Positions 16,422 to 26,538 of a stretch of DNA of 64,000 nt are shown one piece after another. Every line of letters starts with the position of its first letter. Within the stretch, counting starts at the first letter, position 1. The stretch spans positions 208,332 through 272,331 of the forward strand of contig NZ_JOEK01000007.1 of assembly GCF_000719135.1 (NCBI RefSeq), in the 5' to 3' direction. The DNA is from Streptomyces avicenniae (GTDB taxonomy: Bacteria; Actinomycetota; Actinomycetes; Streptomycetales; Streptomycetaceae). A model generated the notes under the pieces. That model was not told the DNA's origin. It saw nothing but the letters and a program-made list of their open reading frames with translations, and searched no databases. The position numbers were made by a program, and so were the translations under genes.

Positions 16422-17698
16422 CGCCCGACACCCCACCCCACGCCACCCCCGGCGCCGTGCCCCTGGACGGCACGCGGTTCGCGGGCGATCCCGCCGCCCT
16501 GTACCGGCGCCTGCGCGACCGGCACGGGCCGGTCGTGCCGGTGACGCTGACCGGCGGGCGGCCCGCCTGGCTGGTCATCGGCTACCGCGAGGCGCACCAC
16601 GTCGCGGGCCATCCCGAGATCTTCGCGCGCGACCCGGGGACGGCGGGGCACGGCGGGCCGCCGTCCCTCGCCGCGCTCGACGGCGACGCCCACGAGCGCC
16701 GCGCGGGCGCGCTCGGGGACGCCCTGGAGGCCACCGAGCCGCTCGGCCTGCGCCGCGCCGCGGAACGCGCCGCCGACGCCCTGGTGGACACCTTCTGCGC
16801 CCGGGGCCGCGCCGACCTGACCGCCGACTTCGCGGAGCCGCTGACCGCCCGCGTCCTGACCGGGCTCTGTGGCTTCCCCGACGCAGAGGCGCACCTGGTC
16901 GCCGCCGCGCTCGGCGCGCCACCCGACGAGGGCGGCGAGGGCGACGAAGGCAGCACGGCCCGCGCCGACCTGACGGCGGCCGTGGCCGCGCTCGTCACCC
17001 GCCGCCGCGCCACCGCGCCACCGCCAGGCTCCGGCGACGGCCGCGGCCCCGACCTCGTCTCCCGCCTCCTCGCCGACCCGCGCGCCCTCACCGACGAGGA
17101 GGTGACGCGCGACACGACGGCCCTCCTCACCACGGGCCACCGCCCCACCGCCGACTGGATCGGCAGCACCCTGCGCCTGATGCTGACGGACGACCGCTTC
17201 TCCGCGCCCGTCTCCGGCGGCAGGCACAACGCGGGCGACGCCCTGCACGAGGTGCTGTGGGACGACACCCCGACGCAGAACGCCCCCGGCCGCCGCGCCA
17301 CCCGCGCCACCCAGCTCGGCGGACGCAGCATCGCCGCCGGGGACCTCCTCGTCCTCGGCCTTCAGGGCGCCAACGGCGACCCCGAGATCCGCCGCGCGGC
17401 GGGCGCCGACGCCGAGGCCGCGTTCTGGGTGACGGGCCTCACCGGCATCAGCACGGCGGGCAACCGCGCCTACCTCTCCTTCGGCCACGGCACGCACCGC
17501 TGCCCGTTCCCCGCCCAGGAGATCGCCGAGACCGTCGCGCGCACCGGCGTCGAGGTCCTTCTCGACCGGCTGCCCGACATCGCCCCCGACACCCAGGGCG
17601 GCGCCCCGTCGCGCCGCCCCTCGCCTTGGCGGCGCGGCCTGGCGGCGCTCCCGGTGCGCTTCCAGCCCACGGCGGAACGGGGGGCGGGCGGGCGCTGA
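16418..17698 (+). CDS. Conservon cytochrome P450, EXXW type (CYP157-like)
   Basis: The 426-residue protein has the heme loop FGHGTHRCPFPAQEIA with the thiolate cysteine at 362. The K-helix motif, EXXR in nearly all P450s, reads E278-V-L-W281, i.e. EXXW. This departure is known from the CYP157 family found in Streptomyces conservons. The I-helix segment ALLTTGHRPTADW also lacks the usual acid-threonine pair, so oxygen activation may be atypical. It is the fifth gene of the conservon, overlapping cvnD by four bases, and probably serves as the output enzyme. Its substrate is unknown. Confidence 0.9.
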   Translation: MTPDTPPHATPGAVPLDGTRFAGDPAALYRRLRDRHGPVVPVTLTGGRPAWLVIGYREAHHVAGHPEIFARDPGTAGHGGPPSLAALDGDAHERRAGALGDALEATEPLGLRRAAERAADALVDTFCARGRADLTADFAEPLTARVLTGLCGFPDAEAHLVAAALGAPPDEGGEGDEGSTARADLTAAVAALVTRRRATAPPPGSGDGRGPDLVSRLLADPRALTDEEVTRDTTALLTTGHRPTADWIGSTLRLMLTDDRFSAPVSGGRHNAGDALHEVLWDDTPTQNAPGRRATRATQLGGRSIAAGDLLVLGLQGANGDPEIRRAAGADAEAAFWVTGLTGISTAGNRAYLSFGHGTHRCPFPAQEIAETVARTGVEVLLDRLPDIAPDTQGGAPSRRPSPWRRGLAALPVRFQPTAERGAGGR

Positions 17699-18898
<1,200 letters not shown>

Positions 18899-18918
18899 CG
18901 CCGCACGGCGCGCTCGTC

Positions 18919-18958
18919 CCGGTGCCCGGCCCCCCGTTCGCGGGGTGCCGGGCACCGG
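18919..18958 (+). terminator. serC terminator
   Basis: A 12-bp perfect stem pairs 18919-18930 with 18947-18958; inner C-run/G-run bases can extend it. It begins about 20 bases after the serC stop. Confidence 0.75.
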
Positions 18959-19086
18959 TGCGTCCCGGCCAGGGTGCCGCCGGGAATTGACCCACGGAAG
19001 TGGCCCTTCAATGCACCTCATGACGGGTCTTCCGCGGCCGTAACGTCGGTGGTGACAGCAAGGACCCACCCGACAGGGGAGACGTC

Positions 19087-19593
19087 ATGGACACCAGCAG
19101 CACCACGCCCCGCACCCGCCCCGTGCTCGTCCGCGCCGAGGAGGCCGAGACCCTCCAGGACGGCGCCACGAGCCTGATCACCCTCCTCGCCGACGCGGGC
19201 GCCACGGGCGGCGCGCTCACCGCCAACAAGGCGACCTTCGCGAAGGGCTCCCCCGGCGCCCCGGCCCACTTCCACACCAAGGCCACCGAGCTGTTCTTCG
19301 TCCTGGACGGCACGATGCGCATCCTCGTGGACGACACGGTCCTGACCCTCGGCAAGGGCGACTTCCTGACGGTGCCGCCGACCGTGCCGCACGCCTTCGC
19401 CCCGGCCCCCGGCGCGGAGGCGGAGCTGCTCGTCGTGTTCACGCCGGGGCTGCACCGCTTCGACTACTACCGCCTCCTGGAGCGCGTCCACCGCGGCGAG
19501 GCCACCGTCCAGGACATCCGCGACAGCTCCGAGCAGTACGACAACCACTACTTCGACAGCCCGGTGTGGCAGCAGGCGCTCGCCGCACGCTGA
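19087..19593 (+). CDS. Cupin-domain protein
   Basis: The 168-residue protein carries one cupin barrel. Metal ligands are visible in motif 1 (PAHFHTKATELFFVLDG, two His and a Glu) and motif 2 (PPTVPHAFAPAPG, His). It may be a small dioxygenase or isomerase, or a sensor. It has a good ribosome site (AGGGGAG) before ATG 19087 and lies 48 bases ahead of an MFS exporter gene on the same strand, so the two are probably one unit. Confidence 0.85.
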   Translation: MDTSSTTPRTRPVLVRAEEAETLQDGATSLITLLADAGATGGALTANKATFAKGSPGAPAHFHTKATELFFVLDGTMRILVDDTVLTLGKGDFLTVPPTVPHAFAPAPGAEAELLVVFTPGLHRFDYYRLLERVHRGEATVQDIRDSSEQYDNHYFDSPVWQQALAAR

Positions 19594-19641
19594 CGGCCCG
19601 CCGCCGCCCCCCTCGTCCCGCCCCGGAAAGCAGACCTCGCC

Positions 19642-21105
19642 ATGCCCGTCACCGCACCGGAGACGGCGCCCCGCCGCCGTCCAGGACCGACCCTCGCGCT
19701 GCTGGCGTTCGCCCAGCTGATCATCTCCATCGACTACAACATCGTCTATGTCGCCCTGCCCGAGATCGGCTCGGGCCTCGGCTTCTCCGCGCAGAACCTC
19801 CAGTGGGTCATCAGCGCGTACGCCGTGGCCTTCGGCGGCTTCCTGCTGCTCGGCGGCCGGGCGAGCGACCTGTTCGGGCCCCGGCGGATGTTCGTCCTCG
19901 GCCTCGGCCTGTACGCCGCGTCCTCGCTGCTCGGGGGCCTGGCCGGATCACCGGCGCTCCTGATCGCGGCGCGCGCCCTCCAGGGCGTCGGCGGCGCCTT
20001 CCTCTTCCCCGCGACGCTGACCCTCGTCTCCACGGGCTTCGCCGAGGGCCGGGAGCGCAACCGGGCGTTCGCCGTGTGGGGCACGGCCGGGGGCAGCGGC
20101 ATGATCCTCGGCTCGCTGCTCGGCGGTGTGCTGACGGACGCGTTCGGCTGGGAGTCGGTGTTCTTCGTGAACGTCCCGCTGGCCGGGGCCGCCGCGCTGC
20201 TCGCGTTCGTGGTGATCGCCCCCGACGCGGCGCGGCGCGGCGGACGCTCCGTGGACGTCGTCGGCGCGCTGACCTCGACGCTCGGGGTCACGGCGGTGGT
20301 GTTCGCGCTGGTCCAGGGCCCGGAGTCCGGCTGGCTCTCGCCCCAGGTGCTGGCCGCCGCCGTCGGGGGCGCCGTGCTGCTCGCCGGATTCGTCGGCGTC
20401 GAGCTGCGCAGCGCCGACCCGTTGCTGCCCCTGCGCCTCTTCCGCAACCGGAACCTGAGCGTGGGCACGGCCGTGACGTTCCTCTACATGGGCACGTTCG
20501 GGACGCTGCTGTACTTCCTGACGGTCTACTTCCAGGGCGTGCACGGCTACGACGCGCTGACGACCGGTCTCGCGTTCCTGGTGCCCATGGCCGCCATCGC
20601 GCTGGGCTCGCAGACGGCCGGGCGCCTGGCCACCCGGCACGGCATCCGTCCGGTCCTGGTCGCCTCGCTGGTCGTCGGCGGCGCGGGCGCGGTGCTCGCC
20701 GGGGCCGCGATGGCGACGGACGCCTCGTACTTGGCCCTGGTGCCCGGCCTCGTCGTGCTGGGCATCGGGCAGGGGGCGGGCTACACGCTGATGTTCGGTG
20801 CCGCCGCGCTCGGGGTCGCGGCGGAGGACCAAGGCATCGCCTCGGGGGTCGCCTCGACGAGTCAGCAGGTCGGCGGCGCCGTGGGGCTCGCGCTGCTGGT
20901 GGCGGTGGCCAACGCGGGGCTCGACGGCCTGGGCGGCGAAGCGCTCCGCTCCGCGACCACCGAGGGCCTGCGCACGGCGGTGTTCGTAGCGGCTGCCGGG
21001 ATCGCGGTCACGGCGCTGGTGGCGCTCGGGCTGCGCGGGCCGGGGGCGGCGTACGTCGCGCGGCACGCCCCCGCGGCGGAGGGCCGTGAGGTCGTCCCCG
21101 TCTGA
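19642..21105 (+). CDS. MFS drug exporter (DHA2-like)
   Basis: The 487-residue protein has 14 predicted membrane helices in the DHA2/EmrB-QacA style. Signatures are AQLIISIDYNIVYVALPEIG in helix 1, GRASDLFGPRRMFVLG in the loop between helices 2 and 3, and the helix 5 motif C region WGTAGGSGMILGSLLGGVL. It probably exports toxic organic compounds by proton antiport. Its substrate and inducer are not evident; the cupin gene upstream may modify or sense the same compound. Confidence 0.9.
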   Translation: MPVTAPETAPRRRPGPTLALLAFAQLIISIDYNIVYVALPEIGSGLGFSAQNLQWVISAYAVAFGGFLLLGGRASDLFGPRRMFVLGLGLYAASSLLGGLAGSPALLIAARALQGVGGAFLFPATLTLVSTGFAEGRERNRAFAVWGTAGGSGMILGSLLGGVLTDAFGWESVFFVNVPLAGAAALLAFVVIAPDAARRGGRSVDVVGALTSTLGVTAVVFALVQGPESGWLSPQVLAAAVGGAVLLAGFVGVELRSADPLLPLRLFRNRNLSVGTAVTFLYMGTFGTLLYFLTVYFQGVHGYDALTTGLAFLVPMAAIALGSQTAGRLATRHGIRPVLVASLVVGGAGAVLAGAAMATDASYLALVPGLVVLGIGQGAGYTLMFGAAALGVAAEDQGIASGVASTSQQVGGAVGLALLVAVANAGLDGLGGEALRSATTEGLRTAVFVAAAGIAVTALVALGLRGPGAAYVARHAPAAEGREVVPV

Positions 21106-21124
21106 CCGGCGGCGGAGGGACGAA

Positions 21125-21157
21125 CGCGGGCGCCGCCTGGCTCAGGCGGCGCCCGCG
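21125..21157. terminator. Bidirectional terminator overlapping the mocR stop
   Basis: A 15-bp perfect stem pairs 21125-21139 with 21143-21157 around a three-base loop. It lies between two convergent genes, and the last codons and stop of the minus-strand regulator gene sit in the right arm. Confidence 0.75.
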
Positions 21158-22569
21158 CCGTGCTGCGGCGGCGGGGGGAGGACGCGGCGCAGCGCGTCGA
21201 GGGCGGCGGGGAAGCGGTGGTCGGGGGGCGTGGCGTAGCCGACGACCAGGCCGTCGCGGTGCGGTTGCGGGCTGTCGGGGTGGCGGAAGGCGGCGAGGCC
21301 GTCGAGGGCCAGGCCCGCGCGGGCCGCCGCCGCGACCGTGGCCGCCTCGGTGCCGTCGGGGAGCCGCAGGACGGCGTGCAGCCCGGCGGCGATGCCGGTG
21401 ACCTCGACGTGCGGGGCGGTGCGCGCGAGCGCGTCGAGGAGCGCGGCGCGGCGCGTACGGTAGCGCTGCCGCATGCGCCTGACGTGCCGGTCGTACTGCC
21501 CCGAGGTGAGGAAGTCGGCGAGCGCGAGCTGGTCGGTGACGCCCGCCCACGCCTCGCGCTGCCCCTTCGCGGCGAGGACGGCGTCGGTCAGGCGCGGCGG
21601 CAGGACCATCCAGCCGAGGCGGATCGCCGGGGACAGGCTCTTGCTGACCGAGCCGAGGTGGACGACGTGGTCGGGGTCGAGCCCTTGGACGGCGCCGACG
21701 GGTTCGCGGTCGTAGCGGAACTCGCCGTCGTAGTCGTCCTCCAGCACGACGCCGCCACGGGCCCGCGCCCAGTCCACGGCGGCCGTGCGGCGGGCGGGGG
21801 CCAGGGGGCCGCCGGTGGGGAACTGGTGGGCCGGCGTGAGGAGTACGGCGCGGGCGCCGTGCCGTCCCGTGGTGCCGGGGTGGGTGGCGAGCAGGTCGGT
21901 CCTGGCGCCGGCGGGGTCGAGGCCGAGCGCGACGGTGCGGACGCCGGCCGCGTCCAGGATGCCGCGGTGGAACGGCAGGCCGTACGGCTCGACGGCCAGC
22001 GGACCGGCCAGGACGCCGCCGCCGAGGAGCAGCCGCAGGCCGTGGGCGACGCCTGAGCAGATGACGATGTGGTCGGGGGACGTGCGCACGCCGCGTACGC
22101 GTGCGAGGTGGTCGGCGAGCGCGGCGCGCAGTTCGGGCCGCCCCTGCGGGTCGCCTGGCGCGTAGGCGTCGTGCGGGGCGGCGGTCACGGCGCGGCGTAC
22201 GGCGGCGATCCAGGCGGTACGGGGGAACGCGGTGGCGTCGGGCTGGCCTTGGCGCAGGTCGTGCGGGGCGTGGGCCGCGTGCGGCGGGGGCTTCCCGGGG
22301 GCGCTCGTCGGCCGCGCGGCGACGCGTTCCGCGACGCGTGTGCCGGAGCCCTGGCGCGCCGTGAGCCAGCCTTCGGCGACGAGTGCGGCGTACGCGTCGG
22401 CGACGGTGTTGCGCGCGACGCCCAGGTCGGCGGCCAGCGCGCGGTACGGCGGCAGCCTGGTGCCGGGGGCGAGTCGTCCCGTCCTGACGGCGTCCCGCAG
22501 CGCCGCCGCGAGGGCGGCGCGGCGCGGGCCGGTCGGTGACAGGTCGAGGTGCAGGTCGGATTCCGGCAC
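21142..22569 (-). CDS. MocR-type regulator (GntR HTH plus aminotransferase-like domain)
   Basis: The 475-residue protein has a GntR winged helix (residues about 16-80, with LPPYRALAADLGVARNTVADAY) and a fold-type I aminotransferase-like domain. The PLP lysine is kept in GSVSKSLSPAIRLGW, and VVLEDDYDGEFRYDR carries the cofactor aspartate. MocR proteins sense PLP or PLP adducts and control genes such as B6 or GABA metabolism. It follows an MFS gene on the same strand by 39 bases. Its target is not obvious. Confidence 0.9.
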   Translation of the reverse strand: MPESDLHLDLSPTGPRRAALAAALRDAVRTGRLAPGTRLPPYRALAADLGVARNTVADAYAALVAEGWLTARQGSGTRVAERVAARPTSAPGKPPPHAAHAPHDLRQGQPDATAFPRTAWIAAVRRAVTAAPHDAYAPGDPQGRPELRAALADHLARVRGVRTSPDHIVICSGVAHGLRLLLGGGVLAGPLAVEPYGLPFHRGILDAAGVRTVALGLDPAGARTDLLATHPGTTGRHGARAVLLTPAHQFPTGGPLAPARRTAAVDWARARGGVVLEDDYDGEFRYDREPVGAVQGLDPDHVVHLGSVSKSLSPAIRLGWMVLPPRLTDAVLAAKGQREAWAGVTDQLALADFLTSGQYDRHVRRMRQRYRTRRAALLDALARTAPHVEVTGIAAGLHAVLRLPDGTEAATVAAAARAGLALDGLAAFRHPDSPQPHRDGLVVGYATPPDHRFPAALDALRRVLPPPPQHGAGAA

Positions 22570-22608
22570 GGGACCAGCCCCCTTCCGCCTGTCGATCGGC
22601 TGCCCAGG

Positions 22609-23826
22609 CTAGTCCCGCACCGCACCCGCCGCGTCCGGCGCCGCCTCGGGGCGCGCGGGGCGCAGCGCGCCGGTGACGAGGGAGGCGCCCGCCAGCAGGA
22701 CGAGCACGACGGTCATGGCCGCGCGCAGCCCGACGTGGTCGGCGAGGAAGCCGAGGGACGGCGGGCCGACGAGGAACGCGCAGTAGCCCGCCGTCGCCAC
22801 GGCCCCGACGCGCGCCGCCGCGTCGCGCGGGTGCTCGCCCGCCGCCGAGATCGTGACCGGGAAGCCGAGCGCGGCGCCGAGGCCCCACAGCACCACCGCC
22901 GCCCCGGCGACGGCCGGGCTCGGCGCGAGCACGACGACCGCCACCCCGGCCGCCGCGACCAGCGCGCTGGCCCGCACGACGCGGACGCGCCCGAAGCGCG
23001 TCAGCAGCGGCCCGCCCGCGAAGCGCCCGGCGGTCATGGCGACGGCGAACGCGAGGTAGGTGAGCGAGCCCGCGGTCGCGCCCGTGCCGTGTCCGTCCAC
23101 CATCAGCAGCGGCAGCCAGTCCCCGGCCGCGCCTTCGGCGAAGGCCATGGCGAGGACGACGAACGCGATGAGGACGAGCCGCCCGTCCCGCCACACGCGC
23201 AGCCGCTCGCCCAGGCCCCGCGCGCCCTCGACGGGCGCCTCGGTGGCGCCCGTGCCGGGCGGGATCGCGCGGACGGCCCAGACGGACGCGGCGGCGGTGA
23301 GCACGGCGACGGCCAGCAGGTGCGGGCCGACCGGGACGGGGACGGCCGTCATCACCATGCCGAGCAGCGCGCCGACGACCGTGCCGAGGCTGAAGCAGCC
23401 GTGCAGCACGGGCAGGACGGGCCGCGCGAGGGCCCGTTCGACGGCGGCGCCCTCGATGTTGACGGCGATCTCCGACAGGCCGACCCCTGCGCCGAAGAGC
23501 GCGAGGCCGACGAAGACCCCGGGCGTCAGCGATGCGGCGGCGGTGCCCGCGACGGCGGCGACGCCCGCCGTCATCAGCGCGGCGCCGACGCCGATGGCGG
23601 CCCGGCCTCCGTGGCGGCGCACGACGCCGCCGGACGCGAGGACGCCCGTCATCGAGCCGGTGGAGAGCCCGAAGAGGACGAGGCCCATGGTGCCGGTGGA
23701 GACGTCCAGGGCGTCCCGGACGGCCGGGGTGCGGGCCACCCAGGAGGCGAAGCTCATGCCGGTGACCAGCATGTACAGGCAGATCGCGGCGCGGTGGCGG
23801 CGGATCGTGGCGGTGCGGACGTCCAT
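22609..23826 (-). CDS. MFS transporter
   Basis: The 405-residue protein has 12 predicted helices, opening with ICLYMLVTGMSFASWVARTP and ending in a hydrophilic Ala/Pro tail. The N-terminal sequence resembles the FucP/YbjJ-like MFS group rather than drug exporters. ATG 23826 is used because the frame upstream overlaps the divergent operator region. It is divergent from an acetyltransferase gene and shares two palindromes with it, so both are probably under the TetR regulator at 24520. Confidence 0.85.
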   Translation of the reverse strand: MDVRTATIRRHRAAICLYMLVTGMSFASWVARTPAVRDALDVSTGTMGLVLFGLSTGSMTGVLASGGVVRRHGGRAAIGVGAALMTAGVAAVAGTAAASLTPGVFVGLALFGAGVGLSEIAVNIEGAAVERALARPVLPVLHGCFSLGTVVGALLGMVMTAVPVPVGPHLLAVAVLTAAASVWAVRAIPPGTGATEAPVEGARGLGERLRVWRDGRLVLIAFVVLAMAFAEGAAGDWLPLLMVDGHGTGATAGSLTYLAFAVAMTAGRFAGGPLLTRFGRVRVVRASALVAAAGVAVVVLAPSPAVAGAAVVLWGLGAALGFPVTISAAGEHPRDAAARVGAVATAGYCAFLVGPPSLGFLADHVGLRAAMTVVLVLLAGASLVTGALRPARPEAAPDAAGAVRD

Positions 23827-23865
23827 GGCGGTGTGCGGGCCTCGCTGTGCGGTTCCGTGCGACGA

Positions 23866-23881
23866 GCGTACGTTCGTACGC
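23866..23881. promoter_or_regulatory. TetR operator 1 (GCGTACG-TT-CGTACGC)
   Basis: A perfect 16-base dyad in the divergent region between the MFS and acetyltransferase genes. Its centre is 21 bases, two helical turns, from the centre of operator 2. Confidence 0.75.
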
Positions 23882-23886
23882 CTCAA

Positions 23887-23902
23887 GTGTACGATCGTAC
23901 GC
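23887..23902. promoter_or_regulatory. TetR operator 2 (GTGTACG-AT-CGTACGC)
   Basis: The same dyad with one arm mismatch, ending directly at the GTG of the acetyltransferase gene. It covers TACGAT (23890-23895), a -10 box seven bases before that start, so binding would block a leaderless transcript. Confidence 0.72.
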
Positions 23903-24484
23903 GTGACCACTGACCACTTCGCCGGAGACCCCCGCACCCAGCACGAGCGGATGCTCGCCGGAGACCTGTACATCGCCGACGACCCCGCGATCGAGCGGGA
24001 GCAGCGCCGCGCGATCCGCCTCGCCGCCGCCTACCAGGCCGCGTACGTGGCGGACCCGGACGCCGCCCGTCCCCTCCTCGCCGAACTCCTCGGGCACCTC
24101 GCGCCGGGCGCGCACATCAGGCCCCCGCTGTACGTGGACTACGGCGCGCACCTCAGCGTCGGCGAGGACACGTTCGTCAACTACAACCTGACCGCCCTCG
24201 ACGTCGCCGCCATCACCATCGGCCGCGACTGCCAGATCGGGCCCAACGTCCAACTGCTCACGCCCACCCATCCGGTCGAGCCGCAGCCGCGCCGCGACAA
24301 GCTGGAGGCCGCGCTGCCCATCACCATCGGCGACAATGTGTGGCTCGGCGGCGGCGTGATCGTCCTGCCGGGCGTGACGATCGGCGACGACAGCGTCATC
24401 GGCGCCGGGTCGGTCGTCACGAAGGACGTCCCGGCCGGTGTCGTCGCGGTCGGCAACCCGGCGCGCGTCATCCGTACGCTCTGA
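23903..24484 (+). CDS. Sugar O-acetyltransferase (maltose/NodL type)
   Basis: The 193-residue protein has an N-terminal Mac-type helical cap (MLAGDLYIADDPAIERE) and a left-handed beta-helix of hexapeptide repeats. The catalytic His is in LLTPTHPVEPQPR, followed by NVWLGGGVIVLPGVTIGDDS. It transfers acetyl from acetyl-CoA to a sugar or thiogalactoside hydroxyl. It is divergent from an MFS gene and 35 bases ahead of a TetR gene. The GTG start abuts operator 2 and the mRNA is probably leaderless. Confidence 0.9.
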   Translation: MTTDHFAGDPRTQHERMLAGDLYIADDPAIEREQRRAIRLAAAYQAAYVADPDAARPLLAELLGHLAPGAHIRPPLYVDYGAHLSVGEDTFVNYNLTALDVAAITIGRDCQIGPNVQLLTPTHPVEPQPRRDKLEAALPITIGDNVWLGGGVIVLPGVTIGDDSVIGAGSVVTKDVPAGVVAVGNPARVIRTL

Positions 24485-24519
24485 GGTTCCGACGCCCTGA
24501 CCAGTCCAGGAGGCACCAG

Positions 24520-25134
24520 GTGGCGACCGGCCATGTCGATCCCGAACGGCGGGAGCGCATCATCGGCGCCGCCCTCGACCTCGTCGCCGAGGAGGGCGTC
24601 GCCGGGGTGTCGCACCGCAAGATCGCGGCGCGCGCGGGCGTCCCCCTCGGCTCGATGACGTACCACTTCCGCAGCATGGACGCGCTGCTGCGGGAGGCGT
24701 TCACCTGCTTCTCCGGCACGGTCGTCGCCGTCTTCGAGGAACGGCTCGGCGCGGCGGCGACCTGTGAGGAGGCGGCCGAGGCCGTCACCGGCCTCATCCA
24801 CCACCTCTCCTCCGGCGACCAGCGCGAACTGGTCCTGACGCACGAGCTGTACACCCTGGCCGCCCGCGAACCCGCCTACCGCGAGCTGACGCACACCTGG
24901 ATGAACCGCAGCCGCCGCATCCTGGAGCGGCACTTCGACGCGGCCACGGCCCGCCAGCTCGACGCGCTCATCGAGGGCATGTCGATCCACCGCGCGCTCG
25001 ACACCGAGCCGCACGACCGCGCGCTGACGGCCGACGCCGTCGCCCGCATCGTCGGCGGCGCGGCCGGGCGGGCCGCCGACGCGACCGCGACCACGACCGC
25101 GACCGCGACCGCCGGGGCGGCGCGCGCCGGTTGA
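24520..25134 (+). CDS. TetR-family regulator of the MFS/acetyltransferase locus
   Basis: The 204-residue protein has a TetR helix-turn-helix (RIIGAALDLVAEEGVAGVSH to GVPLGSMTYHF, residues about 12-52) and a ligand domain. The GTG start has the ribosome site AGGAGG nine bases upstream. It is downstream of the acetyltransferase gene, so its own expression would be under the same operators. The last 15 residues are an Ala/Thr repeat encoded by a GCGACC-like hexanucleotide repeat at about 25078-25113, which could vary in length. Confidence 0.88.
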   Translation: MATGHVDPERRERIIGAALDLVAEEGVAGVSHRKIAARAGVPLGSMTYHFRSMDALLREAFTCFSGTVVAVFEERLGAAATCEEAAEAVTGLIHHLSSGDQRELVLTHELYTLAAREPAYRELTHTWMNRSRRILERHFDAATARQLDALIEGMSIHRALDTEPHDRALTADAVARIVGGAAGRAADATATTTATATAGAARAG

Positions 25135-25197
25135 CCGCCCCGGGGCGCGGACGCGGCGCAGATCACAAATCGGTTTCGGTCATATCGCACATCGGCC

Positions 25198-25227
25198 TTC
25201 ACAAGACGGGCCCCGGGTGGCTAGCGT
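25198..25227 (+). promoter_or_regulatory. Probable promoter of the NlpC/P60 gene
   Basis: TTCACA at 25198-25203 and TAGCGT at 25222-25227 are 18 bases apart. The leader to the GTG start would be about 75 bases, with the ribosome site TAGGAGG near 25293-25299. Confidence 0.5.
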
Positions 25228-25307
25228 GCAGCGCCAGAAGGCCCGCCGCTCCCGCCCCACCCGCCCCGCGCGGACCGGGAGCCACGGAACGCTAGGAGGC
25301 CACGGCC

Positions 25308-26525
25308 GTGGGTACCCATCGCAAGCCGCGCACCGGAGTGCTCGACTCCCCCGCGGCGCGCCGTGGCGCGATCGGCGTCGGCGCCGCCGCGCTCGCCTCC
25401 GCGTCGCTGCTGTCCCAGCCCGCCTCGGCCGACGACGCGGACCCGCCCTCCGTCGAGGAGCAGCGCGACCGGGCGGACGACGCGCGCGGCCGGGCCCTGG
25501 AGGTCCGCGAGCAGGTGGACGCCCTGTACCGCGACGCGGGCGCGGCCACGCAGCGCTACAACGAGGCGCAGGAGGCCGTGGAGCGTCAGGAACGGTCCGT
25601 GGACGACCTGCTGGGCGAGGCTGCGGACGCCACGGACCGCGTGAACGAGGCGCGCCGCACCCTGGGCGCGTACGCCGCCGCCCAGTACCGCTACGGCACC
25701 GGGCTCTCCGACACGGCGCACCTGCTGCTCTCCGACGACCCGCAGAGCTTCTTCAGCAACCGCCACACGCTCAACCGCCTCGGCGAGGTGCAGCAGCAGG
25801 CACTCACCGACTTCACGTCCGAGCAGCGCGCCGCCGAGGACCGGCGGGCGGAGGCGGCGGACGCGCTGGCCGGGCTTGAGGCGTCGCAGGTGGACGCGCA
25901 GGCGCGGAAGGAGGAGGTGCAGGGCCGCCTCGCGGAGGCGCAGGCGCTGCTGAACGAGCTGTCGGCCGAGGAGGAGGCGCAGCTCGCCGAGTTGGAGCGG
26001 CTGGAGCGCGAGGAGGCGGAGCGTCAGGCCGCCGCTGCCGCCGCCGAGGCGGCGGAGCGTGAGGAGGCGGCGCGCGAGGCCGCCGCGCGGGAGGCGGCGG
26101 AGCAGGAGCAGGCGGACGCACCGGCCGACACCCCGCCGCCCGCCACGGACGACGGCGGGAGCGACAGCGACACGTCGAGCCGGGCCGAGCAGGCCATCGC
26201 GTTCGCCGAGACGCAGCTCGGCAAGCCGTACGTGATGGGCGGCACGGGCCCGAACAGCTGGGACTGCTCGGGGCTGACGCAGGCCGCGTGGCGCGCGGCG
26301 GGCGTGGAGCTGCCGCGCGTGACGTGGGACCAGGTGAACGCGGGCACGTCCGTCCCGCGCGACCAACTGCGGCCCGGCGACCTGGTGTTCTTCTACGCGG
26401 ACATCAGCCACGTCGGCCTGTACATCGGCGACGGGATGATGATCCACGCGCCGAAGCCGGGCGCGTACGTGCGCTACGAGTCGATCGACTACATGCCCTT
26501 CCACAGCGCCCGCCGCCCGGGCTGA
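25308..26525 (+). CDS. Secreted NlpC/P60 peptidoglycan hydrolase
   Basis: The 405-residue protein starts with a basic, hydrophobic signal region (residues 1-42, ending SQPASADDAD) that may be handled by the Tat system, though the twin-arginine is at ARRGAIGV. A long coiled coil rich in Glu, Ala and Arg spans about residues 48-260. A disordered Asp/Pro linker leads to the NlpC/P60 domain: the catalytic Cys in NSWDCSGLTQAAWRAAG, the His in DISHVGLYIGDG, and a third polar residue in the MMIHAPKPG stretch. It cuts peptidoglycan stem peptides during growth or division. It resembles the RipA/CwlO type. Confidence 0.9.
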   Translation: MGTHRKPRTGVLDSPAARRGAIGVGAAALASASLLSQPASADDADPPSVEEQRDRADDARGRALEVREQVDALYRDAGAATQRYNEAQEAVERQERSVDDLLGEAADATDRVNEARRTLGAYAAAQYRYGTGLSDTAHLLLSDDPQSFFSNRHTLNRLGEVQQQALTDFTSEQRAAEDRRAEAADALAGLEASQVDAQARKEEVQGRLAEAQALLNELSAEEEAQLAELERLEREEAERQAAAAAAEAAEREEAAREAAAREAAEQEQADAPADTPPPATDDGGSDSDTSSRAEQAIAFAETQLGKPYVMGGTGPNSWDCSGLTQAAWRAAGVELPRVTWDQVNAGTSVPRDQLRPGDLVFFYADISHVGLYIGDGMMIHAPKPGAYVRYESIDYMPFHSARRPG

Positions 26526-26538
26526 GGCGGCGCCCGGC

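Noticed and set aside
18987..19016. Promoter of the cupin gene (TTGACC at 18987)
   Set aside because: The -35 box is good but no acceptable -10 box lies 16-19 bases downstream.
21008..24271. 1087-codon minus-strand open frame
   Set aside because: It passes through three real genes in another frame and is almost wholly Arg/Pro/Ala.
25135..25307. ydaO-type c-di-AMP riboswitch before the NlpC/P60 gene
   Set aside because: Cell-wall hydrolase genes in Streptomyces can have one, but the predicted leader is only about 75 bases and no conserved core can be seen.
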